Assembly (NCBI GenBank): GCA_026005095.1
Contig: BPKK01000001.1
Span: 62,001-126,000 of the forward strand
Origin: Silanimonas sp.
Lineage (GTDB): Bacteria > Pseudomonadota > Gammaproteobacteria > Xanthomonadales > Xanthomonadaceae
Reading direction: 5' to 3'
Length of the DNA: 64,000 nucleotides
Part shown: one piece after another, positions 27,986 through 38,334 of the stretch
How the letters are laid out: each line of letters starts with the position of its first letter
How positions within the stretch are numbered: the first letter of the stretch is position 1
Notes under the pieces: model-generated
What the model saw: the letters and a program-made list of their open reading frames with translations, nothing else
Databases searched by the model: none
What the model was told of the DNA's origin: nothing
Made by a program: the position numbers and the translations under genes

Positions 27986-28545
27986 GCCGCATCCGCATCT
28001 TCCAGGACGATGACCCGTCCACGCCGCTCGTCGAGGCCCACGAGCATGCCGCCATCGCCGCCGAGCTCGCCCGCATCGGCGTGCGCTTCGAGCGCTGGGA
28101 GGCGAACGCTCCGGTGGCCCCCGGCGCCTCGCAGGAGGCAGTCATCGCCGCCTACCGCGCCGACATCGACCGGCTGATGGCCGAGGGTGGCTACCAGGCG
28201 GTCGACGTGGTCAGCCTCACCCCCGACCACCCGCAGAAGGACGCGCTGCGCCAGAAATTCCTCGACGAGCACACCCACAGCGAGGACGAGGTGCGCTTCT
28301 TCGTCGCCGGTTCCGGCCTGTTCACCCTGCATGTCGGCAGCAAGGTCTACGAGGTGCTGTGCGAGGCCGGCGACCTGATCGGCGTGCCCGACGGCACTAC
28401 GCACTGGTTCGACATGGGGCCGGAGCCGTTCTTCGTCGCCATCCGCCTGTTCACCAACGTCGAGGGCTGGGTGGCGAACTTCACCGGCAGCGACATCGCC
28501 AAACGCTTCCCGCGCTACGAGCGCGGACAGGCGCTGCCCGCATGA
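27982..28545 (+). CDS. mtnD: Acireductone dioxygenase MtnD
   Basis: A 187-residue cupin that oxidises acireductone to 4-methylthio-2-oxobutanoate and formate when iron-loaded (or off-pathway products with nickel). Metal ligands are in [18 protein letters not shown] and [13 protein letters not shown]. Overlaps mtnB and mtnC by ATGA. With mtnB and mtnC it forms the lower half of methionine salvage; mtnA and mtnK or mtnP are not in the window. Confidence 0.95.
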   Translation: MSRIRIFQDDDPSTPLVEAHEHAAIAAELARIGVRFERWEANAPVAPGASQEAVIAAYRADIDRLMAEGGYQAVDVVSLTPDHPQKDALRQKFLDEHTHSEDEVRFFVAGSGLFTLHVGSKVYEVLCEAGDLIGVPDGTTHWFDMGPEPFFVAIRLFTNVEGWVANFTGSDIAKRFPRYERGQALPA

Positions 28546-29264
28546 GCATGCCGCAGCCGCCGACGGTGGTGCTCACCGACATCGAAGGCACCACCAGCAG
28601 CATCGCCTTCGTCAAGGACGTGCTCTTCCCCTATGCCCGGGCCAATCTGCCGGGCTTCGTGGAGGCACGGCGTGAGGAACCGGAGATCCGCCGCTGGCTG
28701 GACGCGGTGGCGCTGGAGATCGGCCAGGCCCACCGCGACGACCGCGACGAGGCCGCGGTGCAGCAGCTCTTGGCCTGGATCGACGAGGACCGCAAGCACA
28801 CCGCGCTCAAGGCCATCCAGGGCCAGCTCTGGCGCGAGGGCTACGCGCTCGGCGAGTACAAGGCCCACGTCTACCCGGACGCGGCCGAGGCGCTGAAGCG
28901 CTGGAAGGCCGCCGGCCACGAGCTCTACGTCTACTCCTCGGGCTCGGTGGAAGCGCAGAAACTGTTCTTCGCCCACAGCGATGCTGGCGATCTCACGCCC
29001 CTGTTCTCGGGGTATTTCGACACCGAGATCGGCCCCAAGCGCGACGTGGCGAGCTACCGCCACATCGCCGCCGACATCGGCGTGGCCCCCTCCCACCTTC
29101 TGTTCCTCTCCGATGTGGTGGAGGAACTGGACGCGGCCCGCGAGGCCGGGCTGCGCACCGTGCTGGTGGACCGCCCGCAGGACTACCCGGTGCCGCGCGA
29201 GTCTGCGGCCAACGGCCACCGGCGGGTACGCGACTTCTCGGCCATCGACCCGGACAGCGCTTGA
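28542..29264 (+). CDS. mtnC: 2,3-diketo-5-methylthiopentyl-1-phosphate enolase-phosphatase MtnC
   Basis: A 240-residue HAD-superfamily enzyme that enolises and dephosphorylates the MtnB product. It begins with the HAD motif [24 protein letters not shown]. Motif II is in [15 protein letters not shown], motif III Lys is [10 protein letters not shown], and motif IV is [12 protein letters not shown]. The start ATG overlaps mtnD by 4 nt. It is the last gene of mtnBDC. Confidence 0.95.
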   Translation: MSMPQPPTVVLTDIEGTTSSIAFVKDVLFPYARANLPGFVEARREEPEIRRWLDAVALEIGQAHRDDRDEAAVQQLLAWIDEDRKHTALKAIQGQLWREGYALGEYKAHVYPDAAEALKRWKAAGHELYVYSSGSVEAQKLFFAHSDAGDLTPLFSGYFDTEIGPKRDVASYRHIAADIGVAPSHLLFLSDVVEELDAAREAGLRTVLVDRPQDYPVPRESAANGHRRVRDFSAIDPDSA

Positions 29265-29349
29265 CGGCTTTTCACCGGGGGAAGCTGGACCGCCGGGGGT
29301 GAGGGGCTAGACTTGTGACGCCCCTCGCACTTCAAGGACGACCTCCCCC

Positions 29350-30666
29350 ATGGCACGCCTCGTCTCCACCCTGCCCTTCCACAAATCGCCCCGCTGGATG
29401 GCGGCGGTGGAGACCGTGGCCGCGCGCCCGGCCCGATCTCCCGGGCGCTGGCGCCGGCTCTGGCAGCGTGCCGGCGTACCCGACCCTGGCCTGGTGCCGC
29501 GGCTGCTGCGCCGCGCCCGTTATGCCGATGCCGTGCTACTCAACGGCGGCGAACGCGCCGACCTGCTCTACCTTGGCCTTGCCGGGCTCTGCCCCTGGAT
29601 CCACGCCCCGCACCTGATCGTCGATGCCCACTGGCAGCCGGGCGCCAGCCGCCTGCACCGCCTTGCCCAGCGCCTGCCACTGCGCCTGGGCCGCCACCTG
29701 CTGGCCGAGGTGCAGCCGCATTCGCCGGAGGAGATCCCGCTCTACGAGCAGGTGTTCGGCCTGCCGCGGTCGGTGGTCCGCCCCCTGCCCTGGTCGACCT
29801 CGCTCACCGGCTACGAGATCCAGCGCCGCCCCGGCCCCGGGGAGGCCATCGTCACCGGCGGCCACAGCTACCGGGACTACGCCACCCTGATCGAGGCCGT
29901 GCGCGGGCAGCCCTGGGCCCTGCGCATCGGCCTGCCGCCCTCGCATGTCTCCTGCCAGGTGGCGGCCATGGCGGCCGGCATGGACAACGTCGAGATCGTG
30001 TCGGACTGGAGTTTCCAGGACTACTGGCAGGCCGTGGCCGACAGCCGGGTCTTCGCCATGCCGATCACCCCGGGTCTGCAGCGCTGCACCGCCGACCAGA
30101 CGATCTGCAATGCCATGGCGCTGGGCACCCTCGTGGTGGCCACCGACGCCATGTCGGCACGGCTCTACATCGAGCACGGCCGTACCGGCTTCCTCGTTCC
30201 CGAGGGTGATGTGGAGGGCTGGAGGCGCACGCTGGCGCATGTGTATGCCCTGCCCGAGGCTGAGGCGCAAGCGATCCGCGACGCCGCGCGCGAGGTGGCC
30301 AGCACCCGATTCAGCGAGGAGGCCAGGCTCGAGGAAACTCTGCGCCGGGCACGCCGCGCCGCCATCGAGTGGGCACCACGCCGCAGCGGTCCGGCCCGGC
30401 ACCGGCTCGAGGCCCTGCGCTGGGCGAAAGTGGGGCTGGTCGCCCTGCTGTCGGCCAAGATCAGCCTGCTTGCCTCTGCTGCTCTAAAGGCGCTAGGGCG
30501 CCGCTTCCTCGAGCCGATAGCGGGTCGTCCGCCGCAACTCGCCGCGCCAACGGTCGAAGACCCGTACCTCGATGACATGCTCGCCGGCCGGCAGCTCGGT
30601 GGGCAAGGTGCCGCGCCACAGATGCGGCGAGGGCGCAGCCTCCGGCGCCCGGTCGTAGGCCCGTAG
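29350..30666 (+). CDS. Glycosyltransferase family 4-like protein
   Basis: A protein of up to 438 residues with a GT-B fold C-half: GEAIVTGGHSYRDYATLIEAV, FAMPITPGLQRCTADQTICNAMALGTLVVATDAMSARLYIEHGRTGFLVPEGDVEGWRRTL, which matches the nucleotide-sugar-binding end of GT1/GT4 enzymes. The N-half is less typical. Donor and acceptor are unknown. The last about 58 codons (RRFLEPIAGRPPQL...) run antisense through the 3' end of the phosphatase gene, a 174-nt convergent overlap. That tail is Arg/Pro-rich with no family resemblance, so the natural stop may have been lost. Confidence 0.75.
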   Translation: MARLVSTLPFHKSPRWMAAVETVAARPARSPGRWRRLWQRAGVPDPGLVPRLLRRARYADAVLLNGGERADLLYLGLAGLCPWIHAPHLIVDAHWQPGASRLHRLAQRLPLRLGRHLLAEVQPHSPEEIPLYEQVFGLPRSVVRPLPWSTSLTGYEIQRRPGPGEAIVTGGHSYRDYATLIEAVRGQPWALRIGLPPSHVSCQVAAMAAGMDNVEIVSDWSFQDYWQAVADSRVFAMPITPGLQRCTADQTICNAMALGTLVVATDAMSARLYIEHGRTGFLVPEGDVEGWRRTLAHVYALPEAEAQAIRDAAREVASTRFSEEARLEETLRRARRAAIEWAPRRSGPARHRLEALRWAKVGLVALLSAKISLLASAALKALGRRFLEPIAGRPPQLAAPTVEDPYLDDMLAGRQLGGQGAAPQMRRGRSLRRPVVGP

Positions 30667-32040
30667 GGCTTCCGCGGCATCGTCGGCGGCATTGATCGCG
30701 AGCAGGGCCGGATCCGGGCGCTCCACCCGCTGCATCGGCCGCCACTCGCCCCCGGCCACCCGATACTCCACGCGGCTGTCGGCATCGCCCATCCACACGT
30801 TTGCGTACACCGCAAAACCCGGCCAGGCACCATGGCGCAGCACCCGCGGCGCATGCAAGGCGAAAGGCGGGTCATCGGCATGGTCCACCGCATGCCAGCG
30901 CAGGGCATAGCCACCACCGGGTTGCACGGTGAGGGTGGCGAAGCCCTTGGGCGTGCCATCGGCCATGCGCGAATCCGGCACGCCGCGGGCATCGGCAAGC
31001 CCGCTCCAGAAGGCGCCGCAGGCCGCGCCCACGTTGTACTCGTGCAGCGGCGATGCACCGCGCCAGCCGGCTTCCTCCCCATGCCAGCGGTGCTGCTGCA
31101 CATGGGTGTGGCTGCTCAGCACCAACACCGACGGATGGGCCTCGAGTAGTCGGAACAGGCGCTGGCGGTCGCCTGCTCGGAAGCTGTCACGCTCGGGCGA
31201 GGCATCGGTGTCGAACAGCGGGATGTGCATGGCAAGTAGCAGGAGGGCATCGCGCGGCACCCGCGGTAGGTAGGCTTCGAGGAAGCGGAACTGGCGCTCG
31301 CGAAGGCCCCCCACATAGGCCGCCGGCTCGCCGCTGCCGGGCTGGTGGATGACATTGTCGAGCACCACCACCGCGAGCCCCGGTGCCTCCCAGGCGAAGG
31401 TATCGGGCCCGAACACGCGGCGGAAGCTGGCGAGCGAGGCCTCGTCGCTGTCGGCTCCGTGGTCGCGGTCGTGGTTACCGCTCGCGGTGAGCCAGGGGGT
31501 GCCCATCCGTGCCGTGGCCGCCGCCATCGCCGGCAGCAGGGCGAGGTTGCCGTGCACGATGTCGCCGAGTGAAAGCCCGAGCCGGGCCCGAGGCAGGCGG
31601 CGCTCGGGCTCGACGATGGCGGTCTCGAACGACCGTAGATCTCGAACATTCTTCACCTGCGGGTCGCCGAACACACGCAGCGCATAGGGCGGCGCGAAGG
31701 CCACGGGGCGCAGGGGCACCGCCCAGTCCCCGGTGGGCGCATCGCGCCAGGTGTCGGGCAGCCCGTCGGGCCGCAGCGCAGGCGTGTATCCGGCGGGCGG
31801 AATCACGAAGACCGGCGCGTGGACAGCGAGCGGCAAACGGAAACGGCCCTCGGCATCGGTCTCGACGAGGCGCTCGCCGTCCGACACCAGGACGCCCGGC
31901 AGTGGCGGCTCTTGGGCATCGTGGCGACCGTTGCCATCGAGATCGGAGAAAACCCGACCGGCCACCTCCGCTCCCCGGCCCGGTCCGGGCACGAGGGCCA
32001 GCGCGGCGGTCAGGGTCAGCATCGGGATCGAAAACCGCAT
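30493..32040 (-). CDS. Secreted calcineurin-like metallophosphatase with N- and C-terminal accessory domains
   Basis: A 515-residue exported phosphoesterase. A signal peptide (MLTLTAALALVPGPGRGAEV) is followed by an SdrD/carboxypeptidase-like beta domain (GRVFSDLDGNGRHDAQEPPLPGVLVSDG), then the metallophosphatase core: RVFGDPQVKN, LGDIVHGN, SGNHDRDHG, MHIPLFDTD and SSHTHVQQH. The C-terminal domain is the one usually found in this group (FAVYANVWMGDADSRVEYRVAGG). The three-part layout matches the MetallophosN-Metallophos-MetallophosC architecture. The substrate is unknown. It is convergent with, and overlaps by 174 nt, the glycosyltransferase gene. Confidence 0.88.
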   Translation of the reverse strand: MRFSIPMLTLTAALALVPGPGRGAEVAGRVFSDLDGNGRHDAQEPPLPGVLVSDGERLVETDAEGRFRLPLAVHAPVFVIPPAGYTPALRPDGLPDTWRDAPTGDWAVPLRPVAFAPPYALRVFGDPQVKNVRDLRSFETAIVEPERRLPRARLGLSLGDIVHGNLALLPAMAAATARMGTPWLTASGNHDRDHGADSDEASLASFRRVFGPDTFAWEAPGLAVVVLDNVIHQPGSGEPAAYVGGLRERQFRFLEAYLPRVPRDALLLLAMHIPLFDTDASPERDSFRAGDRQRLFRLLEAHPSVLVLSSHTHVQQHRWHGEEAGWRGASPLHEYNVGAACGAFWSGLADARGVPDSRMADGTPKGFATLTVQPGGGYALRWHAVDHADDPPFALHAPRVLRHGAWPGFAVYANVWMGDADSRVEYRVAGGEWRPMQRVERPDPALLAINAADDAAEALRAYDRAPEAAPSPHLWRGTLPTELPAGEHVIEVRVFDRWRGELRRTTRYRLEEAAP

Positions 32041-32115
32041 GAACGCCCCGGACTCGCAGAAAATCTGAGCCTACGGAGCGGCCCACACCGGCCGCAAGCC
32101 AGGCGGCGCCGGAGT

Positions 32116-32733
32116 TCAGTCGCTCACGCGCTGCTTGGCCAGCCGGCGCTTCTCCAGCACCCGCCCGACCTCGGCCAGCGAAAGGCCGCGCGCCTGCAGC
32201 CCGACCAGGGTGTGGAAGAACAGGTCGGCCACCTCGCCGAGCAGGGCCTCGTCCGTCTCGACGAGCAGGGCCAGCGCGGTTTCCACGCCCTCCTCGCCGA
32301 TCTTCTGGGCGATACGCCTCGGGCCCGCCTCGAACAGAGTGGTGGTGTAGCTGCCCTGGGGGCGCTCGCGGGCGCGCTGGGCGACGATGGCCTCGAGCTC
32401 GCCCAGCACGCTGCCCGGCGCCTGCGCAAAACAGCTGGTGCGCTTCAGGTGACAGGTGGGGCCGTGGGGGATGGCCTGCACGAGCAGGGCATCGCCATCG
32501 CAGTCGGTCTCGATCGAGACCAGTTCGAGCACGTCGCCCGAGCTCTCGCCCTTCATCCACAGCCGGCCCTTACTGCGGCTGAAGAAGGTGACACGGCCCT
32601 GCGCCAGCGTGGCCTCCAGCGCAGCACGGTCCATGTAGCCCAGCATCAGCACACGGTGGCTGCGCGCGTCCTGCACGATGGCGGGCATGAGGCCGCCCTG
32701 CTTGGCGAAATCGAGGGATTCAAGGTCAATCAT
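32116..32733 (-). CDS. hisI: Bifunctional phosphoribosyl-AMP cyclohydrolase / phosphoribosyl-ATP pyrophosphatase HisIE
   Basis: A 205-residue fusion catalysing steps 2 and 3 of histidine synthesis. The N-terminal cyclohydrolase has [42 protein letters not shown] and the Zn/Mg ligands [12 protein letters not shown] and [12 protein letters not shown]. The C-terminal pyrophosphohydrolase has [40 protein letters not shown] and the MazG-like [11 protein letters not shown]. The start MIDLESLDF at 32733 overlaps the hisF stop by 8 nt. It is the last gene of the his operon. Confidence 0.95.
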   Translation of the reverse strand: MIDLESLDFAKQGGLMPAIVQDARSHRVLMLGYMDRAALEATLAQGRVTFFSRSKGRLWMKGESSGDVLELVSIETDCDGDALLVQAIPHGPTCHLKRTSCFAQAPGSVLGELEAIVAQRARERPQGSYTTTLFEAGPRRIAQKIGEEGVETALALLVETDEALLGEVADLFFHTLVGLQARGLSLAEVGRVLEKRRLAKQRVSD

Positions 32734-33499
32734 CGCGCACCTCGATGCCGGCCTCGCGCAGCCGGCGCTTGAGTTCGGGAATGGGCACGGCGCCCGAGTG
32801 GAAGACCGAGGCGGCGAGCGCCGCATCGACATCGGCGTTCTGGAACACCTCGGTGAAATGGTCGATGGCGCCGGCCCCGCCAGAGGCCACCAGGGGCACC
32901 GGGCAGACGGCGCGTACCGCGGCGAGCTGGTCGATGTCGTAGCCCTCGCGGGCGCCGTCGCTGCCCATGCAGTTGAGCACGATCTCGCCGGCACCGCGGG
33001 ACACCGCCTCGGCCACCCAGTCGAGGGTGCGCCGCGGCAGGGCCCGGGTGCGCCCAGGATCGCCGGTGTACTGCCGCACTCGCCATTCGCCATCGGCATC
33101 GCGCAGCGAATCCACGCCCACCACCACGCACTGCACACCGAAAGCAGCCGCCAGCTCATCGATCAGGGCCGGGCGTTCCAGTGCCGGCGAGTTCACCGAG
33201 ACCTTGTCGGCCCCGGCCTCCAGCACCCGCGCCGCATCGGCCACCGAACGGATGCCGCCGGCCACGCAGAAGGGAATGTCGATCAGCCGCGCCACCCGCT
33301 CCACCCACTCCCGATCCACCGGCCGGCCCTCAGGGCTGGCGGTGATGTCGTAGAACACCAGTTCGTCGGCCCCCTCGTCGCGGTAGCGCAGGGCCAAGGC
33401 CTCGATCTCGCCCATCACCACGTGGTCGCGGAAGCGCACGCCCTTCACCACCCGGCCCTCGCGCACGTCGAGGCAGGGAATGATCCGGCGGCTCAGCAC
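32726..33499 (-). CDS. hisF: Imidazole glycerol phosphate synthase, cyclase subunit HisF
   Basis: A 257-residue (beta/alpha)8 barrel that with HisH makes imidazole-glycerol-P and AICAR. It starts with GTG at 33499 ([21 protein letters not shown]), where CTG CCG TGC TGA of hisA overlaps. The catalytic Asp residues are in IIPCLDV and [14 protein letters not shown], and the phosphate-binding loops are VAGGIRSV and [12 protein letters not shown]. The ORF-track start at 33733 would add a low-complexity Arg-rich extension and is rejected. It is coupled to hisA upstream and hisI downstream. Confidence 0.95.
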   Translation of the reverse strand: MLSRRIIPCLDVREGRVVKGVRFRDHVVMGEIEALALRYRDEGADELVFYDITASPEGRPVDREWVERVARLIDIPFCVAGGIRSVADAARVLEAGADKVSVNSPALERPALIDELAAAFGVQCVVVGVDSLRDADGEWRVRQYTGDPGRTRALPRRTLDWVAEAVSRGAGEIVLNCMGSDGAREGYDIDQLAAVRAVCPVPLVASGGAGAIDHFTEVFQNADVDAALAASVFHSGAVPIPELKRRLREAGIEVRDD

Positions 33500-34248
33500 G
33501 GCAGCGGCTCCGCGGCGGCCTCGAGGGCGGCGGAAAGCGTGAAGCGCCCCTCCAGCAGGGCCTTGCCCAGCACCACGCCGCGGGCGCCGGCGGCACGGGC
33601 GCCGCGCACGTCGGCGAGCCCGGCCACGCCGCCCGAGGCCTGTACCGCCACGCCGGGGAAGCGCTGGGCGATGGCGGCATAAAGCTCGAGATTGAGCCCG
33701 GCGAGCATGCCGTCGCGGGCGATGTCGGTGCACAGCAGGTGCTGCAGGCCGGCCGCGGCATAGCGGCCGAGCAGGTCGAAGAGGGCGAAGCCGGAAGCCT
33801 CGGTCCAGCCCTGCACCGGCAGGCGGAACACGCCCTCGGCATCGGCCCGGGCATCAAGAGCGATGGCGATGCGATCCGGGCCGAAACGCTGCAGCCAGCC
33901 GATCACACGGTTGGGCTGGCGCACCGCCAGGGTACCCACCACCACCCGCGAGGCGCCCGCGGCCAGCACCGCCTCGACATCGGCCTCCTCGCGAATGCCG
34001 CCGCCGCTCTGCACCTTGAGCCCGGTCTCGCGGCCAATGGCGGCGAGCAGAGGCGCCAGGGTGTAGCCGCCGGCGCGGGCGGCATCGAGATCGACGAGGT
34101 GCAGCCACTCGGCCCCGGCCTCGGCGTAGCGGCGGGCCAGAGCCAGCGGCGCTTCGGGGTAGCGGGTCTCGGCGGCGTAGTCGCCCTGGCGCAGGCGCAC
34201 CACGCGGCCCTCGCGCACGTCGATGGCGGGATAGCAGATCAGGCCCAT
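33493..34248 (-). CDS. hisA: ProFAR isomerase HisA
   Basis: A 251-residue (beta/alpha)8 isomerase for the fourth step of histidine synthesis (ProFAR to PRFAR). It begins [24 protein letters not shown], with catalytic Asp in PAIDV and the second Asp in [14 protein letters not shown]. Phosphate loops are [13 protein letters not shown] and [13 protein letters not shown]. Starts 10 nt after hisH ends and overlaps the hisF GTG. Confidence 0.95.
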   Translation of the reverse strand: MGLICYPAIDVREGRVVRLRQGDYAAETRYPEAPLALARRYAEAGAEWLHLVDLDAARAGGYTLAPLLAAIGRETGLKVQSGGGIREEADVEAVLAAGASRVVVGTLAVRQPNRVIGWLQRFGPDRIAIALDARADAEGVFRLPVQGWTEASGFALFDLLGRYAAAGLQHLLCTDIARDGMLAGLNLELYAAIAQRFPGVAVQASGGVAGLADVRGARAAGARGVVLGKALLEGRFTLSAALEAAAEPLPC

Positions 34249-34258
34249 GGCCTTGGCC

Positions 34259-34876
34259 TCACAGGGAAAGGAAGTTGGCGAGCAGGCGCGCGCCGACGGC
34301 GGCGGAACGCTCGGGATGGCATTGCGCCCCCATCACCCGGCCGCGGGCGGCGATGGCGACGAAGGGCTGGCCGTGGTGGCAGGTGGCGAGGGCATCGGCA
34401 CTCCCGCGCACGGCGAAGCTGTGCACGAAGTAGGCGCGGCGCCCGTCGAGGCCCTGCACCAGCGGATGCCCCGCCGCTGAGGGAGCCACTTCCAGCCGGT
34501 TCCAGCCCATGTGCGGCACGCGGATACCGGGCGCTTCCGGCAGGCGCTCCACCCGACCGGGCAGCAGGCCGAGGCAATCCACGTCGCCCTCCGCCGACTG
34601 CTCGAACAATAGCTGCATGCCGACGCAGATGCCGAGCAGGGGCTGGCTGAGCGTGGGGATCAGCCGGTCCAGCCCGTTTTCGCGCAGGCGCTGCATGGCC
34701 GGCCCGGCGGCCCCCACCCCCGGCAGCACCACATGGGTGGCGGCGCGGATGCGCGAAGCATCGCTGCTCACCGGGGCCTCGATGCCGAGCCGGGCGAAGG
34801 CCGCCTGCACCGAGCCCAGGTTGTTGCCGCCAGAATCCAGCAGCACCAAACGGATGCGCGAGGGATCGAGGCTCAC
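34259..34876 (-). CDS. hisH: Imidazole glycerol phosphate synthase, glutaminase subunit HisH
   Basis: A 205-residue class I glutamine amidotransferase feeding ammonia to HisF. The N-terminal pattern is [18 protein letters not shown], the nucleophile elbow [19 protein letters not shown] (Cys), and the catalytic His/Glu [12 protein letters not shown]. The start is GTG at 34876, overlapping the hisB stop (GTGA), because the family starts just before [10 protein letters not shown]. The upstream ORF-track extension is antisense-like and rejected. Confidence 0.94.
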   Translation of the reverse strand: MSLDPSRIRLVLLDSGGNNLGSVQAAFARLGIEAPVSSDASRIRAATHVVLPGVGAAGPAMQRLRENGLDRLIPTLSQPLLGICVGMQLLFEQSAEGDVDCLGLLPGRVERLPEAPGIRVPHMGWNRLEVAPSAAGHPLVQGLDGRRAYFVHSFAVRGSADALATCHHGQPFVAIAARGRVMGAQCHPERSAAVGARLLANFLSL

Positions 34877-35937
34877 AGCACGCCCTTGGTACTGGGAAGC
34901 TGGCTGCCCTCGCGGCGCAGGGCCTCGCGCAGGGCGCGAGCCACCGCCTTGAAGCAGGCCTCCACCATGTGGTGGGTGTTCTCGCCCTTCACCGTGAGGT
35001 GCAGGCCGAGGCCGGCGGCCTCGCAGAGCGAGCGGAAGAAGTGCGGCACGAGCTCGGTGGCGAGGCCGCCCACCTCGGGGCGCGGGAACTGGCCCTCGAA
35101 GACGAAGCAGGGACGACCGGAGACATCCAGCGCCGCCGAGGCCAGGCTCTCGTCCATCGGCAGGGTGAAGCCGTAGCGGCCGATGCCGCGCTTGTCGCCG
35201 AGCGCCTGCCGCAGGGCCTGGCCGATCGCCAGCGCGCAATCCTCCACCGTGTGGTGCTCGTCCACGTGCAGGTCGCCGGCGCAGCGCACGGCCAGCGAGA
35301 AGCCGCCGTGCTTGCCGAGCTGCTCCAGCATGTGGTCGAAGAAGCCGTGACCGGTGGCGATGGCCGGCTCGGCGGGGCGGTCGAGGTCGAGCTCGACCAC
35401 GATCCGGGTTTCCTTCGTACTCCGCTCGACGCGAGCGGTGCGCGGCGAGGCGGTGAGCGCATGGGCGATGCCCGCCCAGTCGTAGTGCCCATCCTTCAGC
35501 CGGAAACCGCGCACGCCGAGGTTGGCGGCGAACTGCATGTCGGTCTCGCGGTCGCCCACCATGGCGCTGCCATCGAGGTCGATGCCGCGGTCACGCAGGT
35601 AGTGCATCACGAGGCCGATGCCCGGCTTGCGGGTGGGCTTGCCCTCGTGGGCGAAGCTCTCGTCGATCAGCACCTCGCGGAAGCTGATGCCCTGCGATTC
35701 GAGGATCTGCAGCAAGAGGCGCTGCGGCCCTTCGAAAGCCTCGCGCGGGAAAGAAGGGGTGCCGAGACCGTCCTGGTTGCTCACCATCACGAACTGGAAG
35801 CCGGCATCGCGCAGCCGCTGCAAGGCGGCGATGCAGCCCGGCACCAGGCGGAACTTCTCGAAGGCGTCGATCTGCTCGTCGGCGGGCTCCTCGATCAGCA
35901 CGCCGTCGCGGTCGATGAAGAGGATCTTCTGGCTCAT
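34873..35937 (-). CDS. hisB: Bifunctional histidinol-phosphatase / imidazoleglycerol-phosphate dehydratase HisB
   Basis: A 354-residue fusion. The N-terminal HAD phosphatase has [40 protein letters not shown] and [18 protein letters not shown]. The C-terminal dehydratase has the metal-binding [37 protein letters not shown] and [19 protein letters not shown]. The fused form is the enterobacterial/xanthomonad type. The ATG at 35937 overlaps the hisC stop (ATGA). Steps 6 and 8 of the pathway. Confidence 0.95.
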   Translation of the reverse strand: MSQKILFIDRDGVLIEEPADEQIDAFEKFRLVPGCIAALQRLRDAGFQFVMVSNQDGLGTPSFPREAFEGPQRLLLQILESQGISFREVLIDESFAHEGKPTRKPGIGLVMHYLRDRGIDLDGSAMVGDRETDMQFAANLGVRGFRLKDGHYDWAGIAHALTASPRTARVERSTKETRIVVELDLDRPAEPAIATGHGFFDHMLEQLGKHGGFSLAVRCAGDLHVDEHHTVEDCALAIGQALRQALGDKRGIGRYGFTLPMDESLASAALDVSGRPCFVFEGQFPRPEVGGLATELVPHFFRSLCEAAGLGLHLTVKGENTHHMVEACFKAVARALREALRREGSQLPSTKGVL

Positions 35938-37031
35938 GGGAAATCGACTCCGGGCAGGGCGGTGAGCGCGGCCAGCAGGGCCTCGTTCTCCTCCGGGCTG
36001 CCGATGGTGAGGCGCAGGGCATCGTGCAGGCCGGGCTGGGCGCGCTGGTCGCGCACCACCACCCCGGCCGCGAGCAGGGCGCGGAACGCCGCCTCGGCAT
36101 CGGCGAAGCGCACGAGCAGGTAGTTGGCATCCGAGGCATAGACCCGGCGCACGGCAGGCAGCGCCGTGAGCGCCGCGGCGATGCGCTCGCGCTCGGCGAC
36201 GATGCGGCCGGCGCGGCGCTTCGCCTCGTCCGCCGCCGCCGGCGAAACCGCCTCGAGGGCCAGGGCCACCGCCGGGGCCGCCAGCGGATAGGGCGGTGCG
36301 ATTGCCGAGAGCACGCGCACCAGGGCCGGGTCGGCCAGGGTGATGCCGAGCCGCGCCCCGGCGAGGGCATAGGCCTTCGAGAGCGTACGCAGCACCACGA
36401 GGTTCGAAAAACGCCCGAGCAGGGCGGTGGCGCTGGGCTGCGTGCTGTACTCGGCATAGGCCTCGTCCACCACCAGCAGCGCGCGGCCGGCAAGGCCGGT
36501 GAGCAGGCGCTCGATCCGTTCGAGCGGCAGGGCGCTGCCGGTGGGGTTCGCGGGCGAGCAGGCGTAGACCAGCTTCACCGGCGCCTTCGCCACCGAGCGC
36601 TCCACCGCCCGCAGCACCGCCTCGACATCGAAGCGGAAGCACTCGCCCTCGTCCACCAGCGGCACTTCCACCAGCGGCGCGCCCTGCACCCGTGCCGAAA
36701 CCGCGTACATGCCGAACACCGGCGGCGTCACCAGCACCGCCTCGCGCTCGGCGCGGCACAGCGCCCGGGTGAGCAGATCGATGCCCTCGTCGCTACCGCG
36801 GGTCATCAGCAGGGCCTCCGGCGCCACGCCGTAGAGCGCCGCCAGCCGCGCCCGCAGAGCGGCGGGCTGCGGCTCGGGATAACGGTTCAGGCCCAGACCC
36901 GGATCGGCCGGCGAGGGCCAGGGGCTCTCGTTGGCATTGAGCCAGATGCGACCGGTCAGGCCGGTCTTGCGGGCCGAGCCGTAGCCGCCGAAGCCGCGTA
37001 GGTCGGCACGTACGAGGTCGAGCACGCTCAT
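35934..37031 (-). CDS. hisC: Histidinol-phosphate aminotransferase HisC
   Basis: A 365-residue PLP enzyme, step 7. It has the family N-terminus [14 protein letters not shown], the cofactor region [39 protein letters not shown], the Schiff-base Lys in [16 protein letters not shown], and the C-terminal [14 protein letters not shown]. Start [11 protein letters not shown] at 37031, overlapping the hisD stop (ATGA). Confidence 0.95.
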   Translation of the reverse strand: MSVLDLVRADLRGFGGYGSARKTGLTGRIWLNANESPWPSPADPGLGLNRYPEPQPAALRARLAALYGVAPEALLMTRGSDEGIDLLTRALCRAEREAVLVTPPVFGMYAVSARVQGAPLVEVPLVDEGECFRFDVEAVLRAVERSVAKAPVKLVYACSPANPTGSALPLERIERLLTGLAGRALLVVDEAYAEYSTQPSATALLGRFSNLVVLRTLSKAYALAGARLGITLADPALVRVLSAIAPPYPLAAPAVALALEAVSPAAADEAKRRAGRIVAERERIAAALTALPAVRRVYASDANYLLVRFADAEAAFRALLAAGVVVRDQRAQPGLHDALRLTIGSPEENEALLAALTALPGVDFP

Positions 37032-38326
37032 GCCGTCTCCTCGAGCCGCTGCACCACGGCCCGGGCATGCGCCTCGAGCGATTCGGCGCGGGCCAAGGTG
37101 ATGGCGCAAGGGCCGATCGCGGCAAGGCCCTCGCGACTCACCTGCTGCACGCTGATGCTGCGCTGGAAGCTCGCCACCGAGACCCCGCTCCAGGCCCGCG
37201 CCGCGCCGCCAGTGGGCAGCACGTGGTTGGTGCCCGAGCAGTAGTCGCCGAGCGACTCCGGGGCGTAATCGCCGAGGAAGATCGAACCGGCACAGGTGAT
37301 GTGGCCGAGCCAGGCGCGCGGCTCGCGCACCTGCACGATCAGGTGCTCGGGGCCGTAGCGGTTGCTGAGCGCGAAGGCCTCCTCGAGGCGGGGCACCACG
37401 ATCAACCGGGCGAAGACCAGCGCCTGAGTGGCGATGGCCTCGCGCGGCAGGCGAGCGAGCTGGGCCAGCACTTCGGTCTCCACCGCGGCGGCCAGGCTCG
37501 GGCTGTCGGTGACGAGCAGTACCTGTGAATCCGGCCCGTGCTCGGCCTGCGCCAAAAGGTCAGCGGCGATGAAGGGCGGGCTGGCCCCGGCATCGGCCAC
37601 CACCAGCACTTCGGAGGGGCCGGCGGGCATGTCGATGGCGGGGCCGTCGGGAAGCGCCGAGACCACCGACTTCGCCAAGGTCACCCAGGTGTTGCCGGGG
37701 CCGAAGAGCTTGTCGCAGCGCGGCACGCTTTCGGTGCCGAAGGCCATGGCGGCGATGGCCTGTGCCCCGCCCAGGGTGAAGACCCGGCGGATGCCGCAGA
37801 GCCTCGCCGCCACCAGCACCGCAGGATCGGCACTGCCGTCGGGCCGCGGCGGGGTGCACAGCACCACCTCGCGGCAGCCGGCGATCCTGGCCGGCACGCC
37901 GAGCATCAGGGCCGTGGACGGCAAGGGGGCGCTGCCGGCCGGCACATACAGGCCTACGGTGTCGATGGCGCGCAGCACCCGGCCGCAGCGCACGCCGGGG
38001 GCGGTCTCGATCTCGAATTCGCTGGGCGCGCCGGCGCGATGCCAGGCCTCGAGCCTCTCCTTGGCCTCCTGCATCGCCGCTTTCAGCGCCGGGTCGAGCG
38101 CCCGCTCTGCCGCCTCGAAGGCCGCCTCGTCGACCTCGAGAGCGGCGAGCTCCACCCCGTCGAAGCGGCGGGTCAGGGCGCGCAGGGCTCCATCGCCATC
38201 GGCGCGCACCTGGGCGAGGATGCGCTGCACGGCGGCGATGCGCTCCTCGCTGGCGGTGGCGGGCGGGCGGGCCAGCGCGGCGGCGCGCTCGGCCTCGGTG
38301 AGTCGGGTCCAGTCCAGGCGTTGCAT
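37028..38326 (-). CDS. hisD: Histidinol dehydrogenase HisD
   Basis: A 432-residue Zn enzyme that oxidises histidinol to histidine in two NAD-dependent steps. Conserved segments are [89 protein letters not shown] and [27 protein letters not shown]. Start MQRLDW at 38326 was preferred to the in-frame Met two codons earlier because GAGGA is then 5 nt upstream. Confidence 0.95.
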   Translation of the reverse strand: MQRLDWTRLTEAERAAALARPPATASEERIAAVQRILAQVRADGDGALRALTRRFDGVELAALEVDEAAFEAAERALDPALKAAMQEAKERLEAWHRAGAPSEFEIETAPGVRCGRVLRAIDTVGLYVPAGSAPLPSTALMLGVPARIAGCREVVLCTPPRPDGSADPAVLVAARLCGIRRVFTLGGAQAIAAMAFGTESVPRCDKLFGPGNTWVTLAKSVVSALPDGPAIDMPAGPSEVLVVADAGASPPFIAADLLAQAEHGPDSQVLLVTDSPSLAAAVETEVLAQLARLPREAIATQALVFARLIVVPRLEEAFALSNRYGPEHLIVQVREPRAWLGHITCAGSIFLGDYAPESLGDYCSGTNHVLPTGGAARAWSGVSVASFQRSISVQQVSREGLAAIGPCAITLARAESLEAHARAVVQRLEETA

Positions 38327-38334
38327 GGGCATCC

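Noticed and set aside
33500-33733. Long N-terminal extension of HisF in the ORF track
   Set aside because: Antisense-like Arg/His-rich sequence inside hisA; the GTG at 33499 gives the normal 257-residue HisF.
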